The position numbers and the translations under genes are program-made. The notes below the pieces were generated by a model. It searched no databases. It saw only the letters and a program-made list of their open reading frames with translations, and had not been told where the DNA came from. Shown piece by piece: positions 13,447 through 22,304 of a stretch of DNA of 64,000 bases; position 1 is the stretch's first letter, and each line of letters begins with the position of its first letter. Source of the DNA: Actinomycetota bacterium. GTDB taxonomy: Bacteria; Actinomycetota; Actinomycetes; Mycobacteriales; Mycobacteriaceae. The stretch lies in NCBI GenBank assembly GCA_018268465.1, contig JAFDWN010000004.1, positions 41,474 through 105,473 of the forward strand. Reading direction: 5' to 3'.

Positions 13447-14063
13447 CAGTGCCTGTGTGTGTTGTCGGGCTGGCGGGGATCACCGGGGTGTTCGTAACCC
13501 GGCGCCAGTACCACGCACGCCGCGCAGCGGGCGTCCAGCCAGTGCCGGAAGGCCCGGCGCCGGGCCGCCGACAGCAGGTGCCGGGTGATCGCTGGTCGTA
13601 CCCGTTCCAGCACAGGCGGTTCAACGGCAGGTATCTGCCAGCCTCCACCGGCGGCAGGACGCTCGGCGAATCGCCACGGGTACCGGGCGTGGTAGGTGGC
13701 GATCTGCTCCTCGCCGACGGTCACCGCTGCGGTGACATAGGCGAAAACCGCCCTGGCCAGCGGGTCCGCCAGCACCGCGGCGGCCACACTGCCGATGTCG
13801 TGTCGGGCCGCGGCGTCCGCTAGGACGTCGCTTTCGCTGGGCGCCGCGTCGACGGGCACGCCCATCGCGGCGGCCTCGGCCGCGATGACGTGTTCGGTCG
13901 TCACCAACTGGGTCAGCCAGCGGCGCAGCTGACGACCTTCGCTCGTATTCGGATGCGGCAGTGCCGATGCCGCCGCGGACCCGCGCAGCCGGGCCTCTCG
14001 TGCGTCGATCTCCGCAACCGGCACGGCGACACCGGCGACCGTGGCCGCGATCGCCGATTTCAC
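13446..14063 (-). CDS. SurA/peptidyl-prolyl-isomerase-like conserved protein (Rv0649 position)
   Basis: Unknown function; 205 residues. The N-terminus (VAGVAVPVAEIDAREARLR, then TSEGRQLRRWLTQLVTTEHV) resembles the N-terminal region of SurA/PrsA-type chaperones, and the C-terminus ends with the motif GYEHPGDPRQPDNTHRH. The orthologous position in M. tuberculosis (Rv0649) is labelled fabD2, but no GHSxG acyltransferase motif is visible here, so that name is not supported. The GTG at 14061-14063 overlaps the mannosidase stop as GTGA. No signal peptide is clear. Confidence 0.7.
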   Translation of the reverse strand: MKSAIAATVAGVAVPVAEIDAREARLRGSAAASALPHPNTSEGRQLRRWLTQLVTTEHVIAAEAAAMGVPVDAAPSESDVLADAAARHDIGSVAAAVLADPLARAVFAYVTAAVTVGEEQIATYHARYPWRFAERPAAGGGWQIPAVEPPVLERVRPAITRHLLSAARRRAFRHWLDARCAACVVLAPGYEHPGDPRQPDNTHRH

Positions 14064-17000
14064 CGGACCACCATCGTCACCGCCGGGGTGTACAGGAGCC
14101 GGCCCGCGCAGCCGATGCGGATCAGCGCCCACCAACGGCCTGGTGGCTGCCAGACGGGCGGTGCGACGTCGAAGGTCACCGTCGCCGCGCCCCGAGCGGG
14201 GAGCGTCACGCCGAGCGCCGGTGGGCCTGCCCACTCCCAGGTACCCCACGGGCTGATCAAATGCGCCTCCGCGGACAGCGCAGCATGCGATTCTGTTCCG
14301 ATGACGGCCGAAATCGACGTCGTTGCACCGGCTTTGACGTCGACATCGGACGGCTGTTCGAGAATTCGCACCAGCTCTTCGCCTTCGGGCTCGCCCACCG
14401 AGACGACGCACACGTCCTCGACGAGCTGGCGCCAGGCCGGTGGGATCGCCGAATCTCCTCCGGTGACCGCAATCTCGGCGCGCACCGGATACAGTCCCGG
14501 TACGGTCGCCGGGGGCGCGGTCAGCACGATATCGGCGTCGAGATGGCCCCCGGGCGGCAGCACGAACGGCAATTCGCCGGGCTCGGCCGTCCAGCCGGAC
14601 GGACAAATCAGGCGAACCATGCCGCGCAATGCCGTGTCCGCACAGTCACTGGCCGCGCTGAGACGCAACACCGCTCGCGAATCCGGATGCACCGTCAGCT
14701 GCTGCGGCCGAAGGTGAGCGACGGCGGGCAGCCCGCCCATGGGCGCGGGACCCCGGTTGTGCAGCCAGTACCTGGCGTAGAGCGGCTGCGCGGCCTCCGC
14801 GTCGGGCGCCAGCGCGGCGTGGTCGGCGTCGAGCACACGCGGCATGTTCAATCGGGCATGCAGGGTTGCGATCTCGTATCCGTGTATGGTCTGGCCGGTC
14901 GCGTACGGCACCGCCCCCGGCTCTTCGAGCAGATTCGTCCGCGACGTCGTCACCTGTTGCAGTCCCGACCGGATCACGATATCGGTTGCAGCACCGACAG
15001 TTTCGACGAGACGAAGGGTAACCCCGTAGTCGGGGTGCATTTGTCGGCCGCTGCCCGCCGCCATCGGATTGCCCGCCGCCTTGAGCGCGCCGATCTGTAC
15101 GGTGCCGGCGGGCTCGACGTCCAGCAGCGCGCCGGAGGCCGGCAGTCCCCCGGCCCCTGCGCCCGCGGTGGGTACTGCCGGCAGCGGGCTGCCGAACTCC
15201 GCACTGCGCGCCGGCAGCTCGTTGTCACGCCAATCCCCCACCCCGGATGTCAGCGCGTAATCGAAGGTGTGTGTCCAGTGCTGCAGCTGGAAGTTCGAAC
15301 CGTCGGGTGCGGTGCGCCGGGGCGGGTCGATCCAGGTGCCCGAGGGCCAGCCGGTGCAGGAGCGCATCAGCGAGCTGTGCAATGTGCCGTCGGGGTCGAC
15401 GGCGAATCCGGGGACACCGCGGTTCAGCAGGGCCACCGTGTAGGCCTCGAAGGGTTCCGGTGCCGACGGCACATCCTGGTCGACGGTGACCTCCGCGTCG
15501 GCGACGTCGGCGATCAGGGCCGAGATCGCATCCCGGCCTGCGATCACCAGAACGGGCAGGGCCCGTACGCCGGTGAGATCGGTGCCCGGCGTCCAGTGGT
15601 CGGCCAGCGGCGCCGTCGCGGGCACCCAGACCCGCGCGGTACCGCGGGCGTCGAGCTGGCGGGCGAGCTCCTGCGCATAGGTGGCCCCCGCGTCGTCCAG
15701 CACCGCTGCTGTGAAGGGATTTTCGTTCGGGCCGCCGATCGCGATCCGCGCGTCGGGCAAGTTGGAATCGACCGACAGGTCGCCGTAGCGCGGTTTGCCG
15801 GCACTTCCGCATGTCGCGGTGACCCCGGCGCGGACCAGCGCCACCATCAGGTCGCGGATGAGCGCGTCTGGCGCAGTGCCCGCGGGCACGACCTCGGCGA
15901 CCGACACCGCGCGCACCCCGGCACCGGTGCGGATCCGCAGCGCGGACGACAACCCGAACCACCCGTATGCCGGATTGTCCAGCGTCCACGGGTGTTTGGC
16001 CGAATCCACCGCGGTGGCGGGGTCACGGTCGTGCATCAGGCCGAAACCCCGCCCGACGACCGCGTCGCCGACCTCGCTCACCGGCAGCGCCCCGACGACC
16101 GGACACGGCCAGCGCAGCCGCACCAACTGGTCGGCGCCGGTGAACTCGTCGATCGTGGTCTGGCAGTCGATGCGGCCAAGCCCCCGCCACAACGTGACCG
16201 TCTGCGTGTAGCGCACGCACTCGCCCACCCGGCCGCGAACCTCGATCCGCTGCGCCGCCGGACTCCCCAACACGCGCACCGAATCCGCTGCGGTGGCCGA
16301 CGACACGTCCACCATCCCTGTGGGCAGCAGATGCCAGGGACCCTCCCCGGCCTGCGGATGTGCGGGATGCTCCGCGTAGACGGCCAGTTCGTTGCCGACC
16401 CTGCCGTTCGCGATCAGCTCCCGGCCCGAACTCGAGTCGACGACGGAGGAAATACCGCCTCCGCGAGTGGGATCGACGCGGACGCGGAAGTACTCGTTCC
16501 CGATCGCGTCACCGGATATCGCCGCCCAGCCCGCATCGCCTGTCACCGCGACGAGGCGGTAGGCGCGCCACCCGAGGGACGGTACGTCGCGCGCCACCCA
16601 GCTGACCGTGTGTCCACCGTGCTCGACAACGGCGGGGATCTCCGCACCGTCGGGATCGATGGCGCGCACACCGCCGGTCACGGGTGCGGTCAGCCGGACG
16701 GTGACGACGTCGGTGCGGTTGTGCGCCAGTGAATTCCACACCACCACGGACGTCACATCGGGCCCGGCCGGGGCGGCTCCGGTACCCGATGTCGCCGCCG
16801 GGGCGGCTCCGGTACCCGATGTCGCCGCCGGGGCGGCTCCGGTCACCGCGCGGGAGAGCAGCTGCAGCGCCCTGTCCCGCGCCCCCGTCCCCAGCGCCCA
16901 GGCATCCCGCCAACCGGTCAGCAGATCCAGATACACCTGATCGGACTCCGAACCCGTGATGGCGTCGTGGTGGGCACCGTAGGCCAGTTGCACCCACGCC

Positions 17001-18331
17001 TTCGCCATCGCCGCCTGGGGGTAATCGGCGCCCGTCAGCAGTCCGGCGAACACCGCGAAGCGCTCGGCATCGAGTACGGCGTTCTCGGCGGCGCGGTTGG
17101 CCTGCTTGGTGTCGATGTAGGAGACGTCCTTGCCGGTGTAGATCGGGTTCATATCCCGGGTCTGCGGCGACGGCACCGCTCCGCGCGCACGCAATTCGGC
17201 ACGCACCGCGGCGAAGAACTCCCGCGGGAGCGCGCACACGAACCGCGGCCACGTGTAGCGCGCATTCCAGTCCCGGTGAATCTCGGTAACCCACTTGTTG
17301 GGCGGTGTGTAGTCGGTGCCGACGGGCAGCAAGACGTTGCGCGTCAACGCGACCCGTTTGAGCCTGCGGAACAGGGTGTGAGTCGCCTCTTCGGCCTGCG
17401 CCAGCGACGGTGCGGAATCCATCCACCACCCCGCGGCGTAGTGCGCCGGCATGTAGTGCGTGAGCAATCCCCGGCCCGACGGTGCGATCCACTCGAATTC
17501 GCTGCAGAACTGCATACGTTCGGGATCGCCGTCGCCGGCCATGGGGCCCCACTGGTGATGCGGCCCCCTGGCCCAGGAACTGGACGTCAACCCGGCGTCG
17601 GCGGCCATGCCAGGGAACTGCGGGTCGTGGCCGAAGACGTCGAGCTGCCACGCCGTTGCCGGGCTTGCGCCCAGGACGTCACGCTGAAAACCGATGCCGT
17701 GCACGAAGTTCCGGATGGTCGTTTCCGGGCTGGTGAGGTTCGTGTTGGGCTCGTTGTAGGTACCACCCATCACCTCGATCCGCCCCTCGGCGATCAACCG
17801 GCGCAGATCGGCGCGGTCCTCGGGGTGGGTGTCCCAGTACGGCTTGAGGTAGTCGACCTCGGCGAGGACGAACTTGTACACCGGTTCACGCCGCGCCGTC
17901 TCCAGATGCGCGCTCACCAGGTCGAACCCGTTCCTCTGCCGGCATTGCCCCGGCGGGTCCTCGGTCCAGACGCTGGTGTAGGCGGCCTGGGTGTTCCACC
18001 AGACCGGGTCGTAGTGGAAATGGCTGACCATGTACATCGTCCAGCCCGGTTCGGCGACGATGAAGGTGAACGGCAGCGTCTGTTGGCCGACGACGGCCCG
18101 CGCCGCGCGCTGCTCCCCCGGCCCGCCCTGGTCGACACCGACAGATACTTCGACGACTCCGTCGCCTGGCCGGACGCAGGCCTCTCCCACCGTGGTGAGC
18201 CCGACACCGTCCACCCGGACCGGTGTCGTGTCCGTCGCATGCCGGTATGTCACGCGGACCACCTGTTGCGGAGCGTCCGGGGGGCCCGTGAACAGGTCCG
18301 TCGAGTCGGCTGCGATCACCTCGACCGGCAT
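14060..18331 (-). CDS. GH38 alpha-mannosidase
   Basis: Retaining alpha-mannosidase, 1423 residues, matching the position of Rv0648. Zinc/catalytic motif HFHYDPVWW (H104, D108; family HSHNDPGW), nucleophile region QLDVFGHDPQFPGM (D231), and zinc ligand region YGAHHDAITGS. Long C-terminal beta-rich part as in the family. No signal peptide: start MPVEVIAADS at ATG 18329-18331. It may turn over mannose-containing glycans in the cytoplasm. An in-frame 30-bp repeat adds AAPAATSGTG copies after the catalytic domain. First gene of the coupled operon running down to the SHOCT gene. Confidence 0.9.
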   Translation of the reverse strand: MPVEVIAADSTDLFTGPPDAPQQVVRVTYRHATDTTPVRVDGVGLTTVGEACVRPGDGVVEVSVGVDQGGPGEQRAARAVVGQQTLPFTFIVAEPGWTMYMVSHFHYDPVWWNTQAAYTSVWTEDPPGQCRQRNGFDLVSAHLETARREPVYKFVLAEVDYLKPYWDTHPEDRADLRRLIAEGRIEVMGGTYNEPNTNLTSPETTIRNFVHGIGFQRDVLGASPATAWQLDVFGHDPQFPGMAADAGLTSSSWARGPHHQWGPMAGDGDPERMQFCSEFEWIAPSGRGLLTHYMPAHYAAGWWMDSAPSLAQAEEATHTLFRRLKRVALTRNVLLPVGTDYTPPNKWVTEIHRDWNARYTWPRFVCALPREFFAAVRAELRARGAVPSPQTRDMNPIYTGKDVSYIDTKQANRAAENAVLDAERFAVFAGLLTGADYPQAAMAKAWVQLAYGAHHDAITGSESDQVYLDLLTGWRDAWALGTGARDRALQLLSRAVTGAAPAATSGTGAAPAATSGTGAAPAGPDVTSVVVWNSLAHNRTDVVTVRLTAPVTGGVRAIDPDGAEIPAVVEHGGHTVSWVARDVPSLGWRAYRLVAVTGDAGWAAISGDAIGNEYFRVRVDPTRGGGISSVVDSSSGRELIANGRVGNELAVYAEHPAHPQAGEGPWHLLPTGMVDVSSATAADSVRVLGSPAAQRIEVRGRVGECVRYTQTVTLWRGLGRIDCQTTIDEFTGADQLVRLRWPCPVVGALPVSEVGDAVVGRGFGLMHDRDPATAVDSAKHPWTLDNPAYGWFGLSSALRIRTGAGVRAVSVAEVVPAGTAPDALIRDLMVALVRAGVTATCGSAGKPRYGDLSVDSNLPDARIAIGGPNENPFTAAVLDDAGATYAQELARQLDARGTARVWVPATAPLADHWTPGTDLTGVRALPVLVIAGRDAISALIADVADAEVTVDQDVPSAPEPFEAYTVALLNRGVPGFAVDPDGTLHSSLMRSCTGWPSGTWIDPPRRTAPDGSNFQLQHWTHTFDYALTSGVGDWRDNELPARSAEFGSPLPAVPTAGAGAGGLPASGALLDVEPAGTVQIGALKAAGNPMAAGSGRQMHPDYGVTLRLVETVGAATDIVIRSGLQQVTTSRTNLLEEPGAVPYATGQTIHGYEIATLHARLNMPRVLDADHAALAPDAEAAQPLYARYWLHNRGPAPMGGLPAVAHLRPQQLTVHPDSRAVLRLSAASDCADTALRGMVRLICPSGWTAEPGELPFVLPPGGHLDADIVLTAPPATVPGLYPVRAEIAVTGGDSAIPPAWRQLVEDVCVVSVGEPEGEELVRILEQPSDVDVKAGATTSISAVIGTESHAALSAEAHLISPWGTWEWAGPPALGVTLPARGAATVTFDVAPPVWQPPGRWWALIRIGCAGRLLYTPAVTMVVR
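16771..16843. repeat. 30-bp tandem repeat inside the mannosidase gene
   Basis: Two identical 30-base copies (16771-16800, 16801-16830) and a 13-base partial copy (16831-16843). The repeat is in frame and encodes Ala/Thr/Gly/Pro-rich decapeptides (AAPAATSGTG) in a probable linker, so copy number can change without breaking the frame. Confidence 0.9.
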
Positions 18332-18434
18332 GTCCGCACTGTAGTGCGCGCCCGTTGATCGGCACACGAACTCGCCGTGACCACGGACACGTCACGATGC
18401 CCTGGGAGCCGACTCGTGCCACAGTGGAGTCATT

Positions 18435-18641
18435 GTGAAAGAGACGCCCCAAAGTCCCCACCGCGGCGCCGCCGGTTGGCGCGATCCCCTGTCGCTGGGG
18501 TTCGAGGCCCATCGCGGACTGTTGCTGCTGCGGCTGCGCTGGCATGCCGCGTCGCCGCCGCGACTGTTGCGCAGTACGCGCGAGGACGCGCCGGCCAAGA
18601 CACAACGACGGCTCCGCGGCGGCCGCCGGCGCGAGACGTGA
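18435..18641 (+). CDS. Possible small protein, 68 residues
   Basis: GTG start, MKETPQSPHRGAAGWRDPLS onward, with a hydrophobic/basic middle (GLLLLRLRWH) and a very basic tail. Third-position GC is about 81 percent by my count, as expected for coding. It has no convincing ribosome site and lies in the 337-base gap between divergent-facing neighbours. I recognise no family, and it may be chance. Confidence 0.3.
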   Translation: MKETPQSPHRGAAGWRDPLSLGFEAHRGLLLLRLRWHAASPPRLLRSTREDAPAKTQRRLRGGRRRET

Positions 18642-18668
18642 CCGCCGCTCCGTGAGCGAGCACAGGTC

Positions 18669-19634
18669 TCAGGGGGCCGCACCGCGGCAGGCGCTCCTCA
18701 GGCGGTCGGCGACGACGGAGATCGCCCGGGTGAGTTCCGGCGGGTCGATAACCTCGAAGTCGGTGCCGACGGACGCCAGGTAGAGCGCGATCCTCTCGGG
18801 ATCGTCCCCTCCCGCCACGACCAGACAGGTGTCGGTGCCCTCGGGTTCGACCGTCGCCGACGCCGGCGAGAAGTGTTGTGCGACGACATCTGCCGGGGCG
18901 AAGTAGCGAACCCGCGCGATGTGGCGATACGGCGACACGCTGATCGACCGGCGTACGAAGCCGGCCGCGTCGGGGGCCGGCCGCGGCGTGAAGGTGCTGC
19001 CGAGTGCCGCGACGTCGCTCATGCGGTCCAGCCGCAGGCTGCGCCAGTCCTGGCGGTCGCGGTCATACGTCATCAGGTACCAGCGCCGGCCTGTGGTCAC
19101 GAGCTGATAGGGCTCCAGCCGACGGTCGGTGCGGCGGCCCGCCTTGTCGACATACCGGGCGGTGACGTGTTCGTGGTCGCGGCATGCCCGCGCGAGTGTC
19201 ATGAGCACGTCGGGCTCCACCGGGGTGTCGGGGGCGTTGGGTCCCAGGGTCACGGTCGCATCGTGCACCGCCGACACCTGCGAACGCAGCCTGGCCGGGA
19301 GCACCTGGTCGAGTTTGCTCAGCGCGCGTAGCGCGGATTCGCCCACACCGGCAACGCTGCCACCGGCGGCCAGCCGCAGGCAGACAGCCATCGCCACGGC
19401 CTCGTCGGGATCGAGCAGCAGCGGCGGCAGCGCAGCGCCGGCGCCGAGCTGGTAGCCGCCGCCATGACCCCGGCTGGCATGGACCGGGTAGCCGAGGTCA
19501 CGGAGGCGGTCGACGTCACGGCGCACACAGCGTCCGGTGACGCCCAGCCGCTCGGCCAACTCGTCGCCCGTCCACACCCGCCGCGACTGCAGGAGGCCGA
19601 GCAGCTGCAGCACCCGGCTGGTCGTCTCGGACAC
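18669..19634 (-). CDS. WYL-domain transcriptional regulator (YafY/DeoR-like)
   Basis: 321 residues. N-terminal HTH (RVLQLLGLLQSRRVWTGDEL, then AERLGVTGRCVRRDVDRL) and a central-to-C-terminal WYL domain (LEPYQLVTTGRRWYLMTYD, RSLRLDRM). Such proteins commonly control a divergent gene. The start is the GTG at 19632-19634 with GGAG upstream. A 21-bp palindrome 20 bases upstream is the likely operator, shared with the divergent DinB operon. Confidence 0.9.
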   Translation of the reverse strand: MSETTSRVLQLLGLLQSRRVWTGDELAERLGVTGRCVRRDVDRLRDLGYPVHASRGHGGGYQLGAGAALPPLLLDPDEAVAMAVCLRLAAGGSVAGVGESALRALSKLDQVLPARLRSQVSAVHDATVTLGPNAPDTPVEPDVLMTLARACRDHEHVTARYVDKAGRRTDRRLEPYQLVTTGRRWYLMTYDRDRQDWRSLRLDRMSDVAALGSTFTPRPAPDAAGFVRRSISVSPYRHIARVRYFAPADVVAQHFSPASATVEPEGTDTCLVVAGGDDPERIALYLASVGTDFEVIDPPELTRAISVVADRLRSACRGAAP

Positions 19635-19654
19635 GGCTCCATCCTCGCGCACTC

Positions 19655-19675
19655 ATAGGACTGGAACAGTCCTAT
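19655..19675. promoter_or_regulatory. Palindromic operator between WYL regulator and DinB operon
   Basis: ATAGGACTG - GAA - CAGTCCTAT is a perfect 9-bp inverted repeat. It overlaps TATATT (19673-19678), a likely -10 box for the DinB genes, and lies between divergent starts 61 bases apart. Binding by the WYL regulator is inferred from position. Confidence 0.7.
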
Positions 19676-19695
19676 ATTGCTGTGAGGCTGATGCC

Positions 19696-20235
19696 ATGTC
19701 ACCGACAACCAGCCTGACCACGCAGTTGGCCGACCAGCTCGACTTCCACTGGACCCACCAGTTGCGGCCCCGGCTGGACGGCCTCACCGACGCGGAGTAT
19801 CGATGGGAACCGGTTCCCGGCTGCTGGACGGTGCACGCCGACGGGGGCGTGGATTTCTCGTATCCCCCGCCTCAACCGGAGCCGTTCACGACGATCGCGT
19901 GGCGGCTCGCCCACGTGATCGTGGGTGTGTTCGCCGCGCGCAACCACTCGCACTTCGGGGGTCCGCCCGCCGACTACCTGTCGTGGCGTTACGCCACCGA
20001 CGCCGCGACCGCGCTCGGCCAGCTCGACGAGCAGTATGGGGTCTGGACCGCCGGCGTCCGCACGCTCGACGACGATGCGCTGGCGCGGCCGTGCGGGCCG
20101 GCCGAGGGTCAGTGGTCCGAGTACCCGATGATGGCGCTGGTGCTGCACATCAATCGCGAGGTCATCCATCACGGCGCCGAAATCGCCTGCATCCGAGATC
20201 TTTACGTCCATTCCACCGACGAGAAGGAGAAGTGA
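19696..20235 (+). CDS. DinB-like protein 1
   Basis: 179 residues, DinB/YfiT-like four-helix metal-binding fold expected. The segment TTIAWRLAHVIVGVFAARNHSHFG and the later HINREVIHHGAEIACIRDLY carry the spaced histidines typical of these thiol-dependent or metal-binding proteins. The ATG at 19696 is preceded by GTGAGG. First gene of an operon divergent from the WYL regulator; the next gene starts 1 base after the stop. Confidence 0.85.
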   Translation: MSPTTSLTTQLADQLDFHWTHQLRPRLDGLTDAEYRWEPVPGCWTVHADGGVDFSYPPPQPEPFTTIAWRLAHVIVGVFAARNHSHFGGPPADYLSWRYATDAATALGQLDEQYGVWTAGVRTLDDDALARPCGPAEGQWSEYPMMALVLHINREVIHHGAEIACIRDLYVHSTDEKEK

Positions 20236-20236
20236 C

Positions 20237-20833
20237 ATGCCAGGTTTGCCCCCGCCGGTGACCGGCGAACGTCAGTCGCTGATCGAGTTCCTGCGGTTCA
20301 ACCAGAACGCATTCGTCGCGGTGGCCTACGGACTCACCGACGAGCAGGCCCGCGCGACGCCGACGGTGAGCAATCTGTCGATCGGCGGCCTGGTCAAACA
20401 CGCCACCCGCGTGCAGAAGGGATGGGTGAGCCGGGTCGCGTCCGCTCCGGATTTCCCGCCCGCGGACACCCGGCCGATGGAGGAACAGATGGCCGCCTAC
20501 CGCGACGAACACGTCATGGGTGCCGACGAGACGCTCGCCGAACTCGTGGAGCGGCTGCGGAACCAGAATGAGGCGACCCTCGCCGTCTTCGCCGACAAGG
20601 ATCTGGACACACCGGTGCCGGTGCCGTCGGACGTCCCGTGGTTTCCCAAGGACGTCGCCCACTGGACGGTGCGCTGGGTGGCGCTGCACCTGCTCGAGGA
20701 GCTGACCAGGCACGCCGGTCACGCCGACATCATCCGGGAGTCACTGGACGGCGCGACGATGTACGAATTGATGGCCGCGGTGGAGGGCTGGCCCGAGACC
20801 GACTGGCTCAAACGCTGGCGACCGCGCGATTGA
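20237..20833 (+). CDS. DinB-like protein 2 (DUF664 type)
   Basis: 198 residues. Histidines in GGLVKHATRVQKGW, HWTVRWVALHLLEELTRHAG and GHADIIRESLDG match the DinB/DUF664 pattern. Good ribosome site (GAGAAGGAG) inside the end of the previous gene. Probably controlled together with it by the WYL regulator. Substrate or thiol partner unknown. Confidence 0.87.
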   Translation: MPGLPPPVTGERQSLIEFLRFNQNAFVAVAYGLTDEQARATPTVSNLSIGGLVKHATRVQKGWVSRVASAPDFPPADTRPMEEQMAAYRDEHVMGADETLAELVERLRNQNEATLAVFADKDLDTPVPVPSDVPWFPKDVAHWTVRWVALHLLEELTRHAGHADIIRESLDGATMYELMAAVEGWPETDWLKRWRPRD

Positions 20834-20862
20834 CCGGGCGCCCGCAGGTCGGCCCGTCGCCG

Positions 20863-20886
20863 GTGTGACCCGGTCCACACTTTTTT
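20863..20886 (+). terminator. Possible intrinsic terminator after the DinB operon
   Basis: GTGTG - ACCCGGTC - CACAC followed directly by TTTTTT. The stem is short, but a run of six T is rare in this DNA and lies 30 bases after the DinB stop. Confidence 0.4.
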
Positions 20887-20918
20887 CGGCCCCCCGGGGC
20901 CTTTGAGACACTGCAGGG

Positions 20919-22298
20919 ATGAGTACACGGCCGAACGCCAAGCACCGCGAGGGGGCCAAGCTCGACCGGGTGCCGATCCCGGTGGAGGCCGCGCGCGTGG
21001 GTGCGACGGGTTGGCAGGTCACCCGGACGGGCGCGCGAGTCGTCTCCAACCTCGGCGGCCGCGGTTCGTTGCAGCACAAGATCCTCAAGGAGGTCCCGCG
21101 GACGTTCGCCGATCTGGGACCCACCTACGTCAAGTTCGGCCAGATCATCGCGTCCAGCCCGGGTGCGTTCGGCGAACCGCTGTCGCGCGAGTTCCGTGGG
21201 CTGCTCGACCGGGTGCCCCCGGCCGACACGCGGGAAGTCCACAAACTCTTCCGCCAGGAATTGGGCGACGACCCGGCCAATCTGTTCGCCAGTTTCGACG
21301 AGGAGCCGTTCGCCTCCGCGTCCATCGCACAGGTCCACTACGCCACCCTGCACAGCGGTGAGGAGGTGGTGGTGAAGATCCAGCGTCCGGGTATCCGCCG
21401 TCGAGTCGCCGCCGATCTTCAGATCCTCAAACGCGGCGCGCAGTTGGTCGAACTGGCGAAGCTGGGCAGGCGGCTCTCGGCGCGGGATGTGGTCGCCGAC
21501 TTCGCCGACAACCTCGCCGAGGAACTCGATTTCCGCCTCGAGGCGCAGTCGATGGACGCGTGGGTGGCCCATATGCACGCCTCGCCACTTGGTCGCAACA
21601 TCCGGGTTCCGCAGGTCTACTGGGATCACACCAGCGAGCGCGTGCTGACCATGGAGCGGGTGCACGGCATCCGCATCGACGATGCCCCCGCCATCCGCAA
21701 GGCCGGCTTCGACGGTGTCGAACTGGTCAAAGCGCTGCTCTTCAGCGTTTTCGAGGGCGGCCTGCGCCACGGGCTGTTCCACGGTGACCTGCACGCGGGC
21801 AACCTGTATGTCGACCGCGACGGCAAGATCGTGTTCTTCGACTTCGGCATCATGGGCCGTATCGATCCCCGGACCCGCTGGCTGTTGCGGGAGCTGGTCT
21901 ATGCGCTGCTGGTCAAGAAGGACCACGCCGCGGCGGGCAAGATCGTCGTCCTGATGGGCGCGGTGGGGAATGTGAAACCCGAGGGCCAGGCGGCCAGGGA
22001 TCTGGAGGCGTTCGCGACACCGCTGACCATGAAATCGCTGGGCGACCTGTCCTACGCCGAGATCGGCAGACAGCTCGCCACGCTGGCCGACGCCTACGAC
22101 GTCAAGCTGCCGCGTGAGCTCGTCCTGATCGGAAAGCAGTTCCTCTACGTCGAGCGCTATATGAAACTGCTCGCACCCAGGTGGCAGATGATGTCCGATC
22201 CCCAGCTGACCGGGTACTTCGCGAACTTCATGGTCGAGGTGAGCCGCGAGCACACCACGACCGGCGATCATCCGGCAAACGACGAAGTGGAGGCCTGA
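20919..22298 (+). CDS. UbiB/ABC1-family atypical kinase
   Basis: 459 residues, corresponding to Rv0647c. Family marks: KFGQ motif (YVKFGQIIASSPGAFG), Ala-rich ASIAQVH segment (~134), HGDLHAGN (~288-295) and DFGIMG (~308). ABC1/UbiB proteins are atypical ATP-binding kinases or ATPases acting in lipid or quinone metabolism. The C-terminal end has no clear transmembrane segment. It lies 6 bases ahead of lipG and before the mycolate methyltransferases, suggesting a role in envelope lipid metabolism. Confidence 0.92.
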   Translation: MSTRPNAKHREGAKLDRVPIPVEAARVGATGWQVTRTGARVVSNLGGRGSLQHKILKEVPRTFADLGPTYVKFGQIIASSPGAFGEPLSREFRGLLDRVPPADTREVHKLFRQELGDDPANLFASFDEEPFASASIAQVHYATLHSGEEVVVKIQRPGIRRRVAADLQILKRGAQLVELAKLGRRLSARDVVADFADNLAEELDFRLEAQSMDAWVAHMHASPLGRNIRVPQVYWDHTSERVLTMERVHGIRIDDAPAIRKAGFDGVELVKALLFSVFEGGLRHGLFHGDLHAGNLYVDRDGKIVFFDFGIMGRIDPRTRWLLRELVYALLVKKDHAAAGKIVVLMGAVGNVKPEGQAARDLEAFATPLTMKSLGDLSYAEIGRQLATLADAYDVKLPRELVLIGKQFLYVERYMKLLAPRWQMMSDPQLTGYFANFMVEVSREHTTTGDHPANDEVEA

Positions 22299-22304
22299 CC
22301 GACT

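Noticed and set aside
13446..14063. Naming this gene fabD2 after the M. tuberculosis label at the same position
   Set aside because: No malonyl-transferase GHSxG motif and the protein is too short; SurA-like and C-terminal motifs fit better.
13961..18358. Long plus-strand frames across the alpha-mannosidase gene
   Set aside because: Antisense shadows; the GH38 motifs are on the minus strand.
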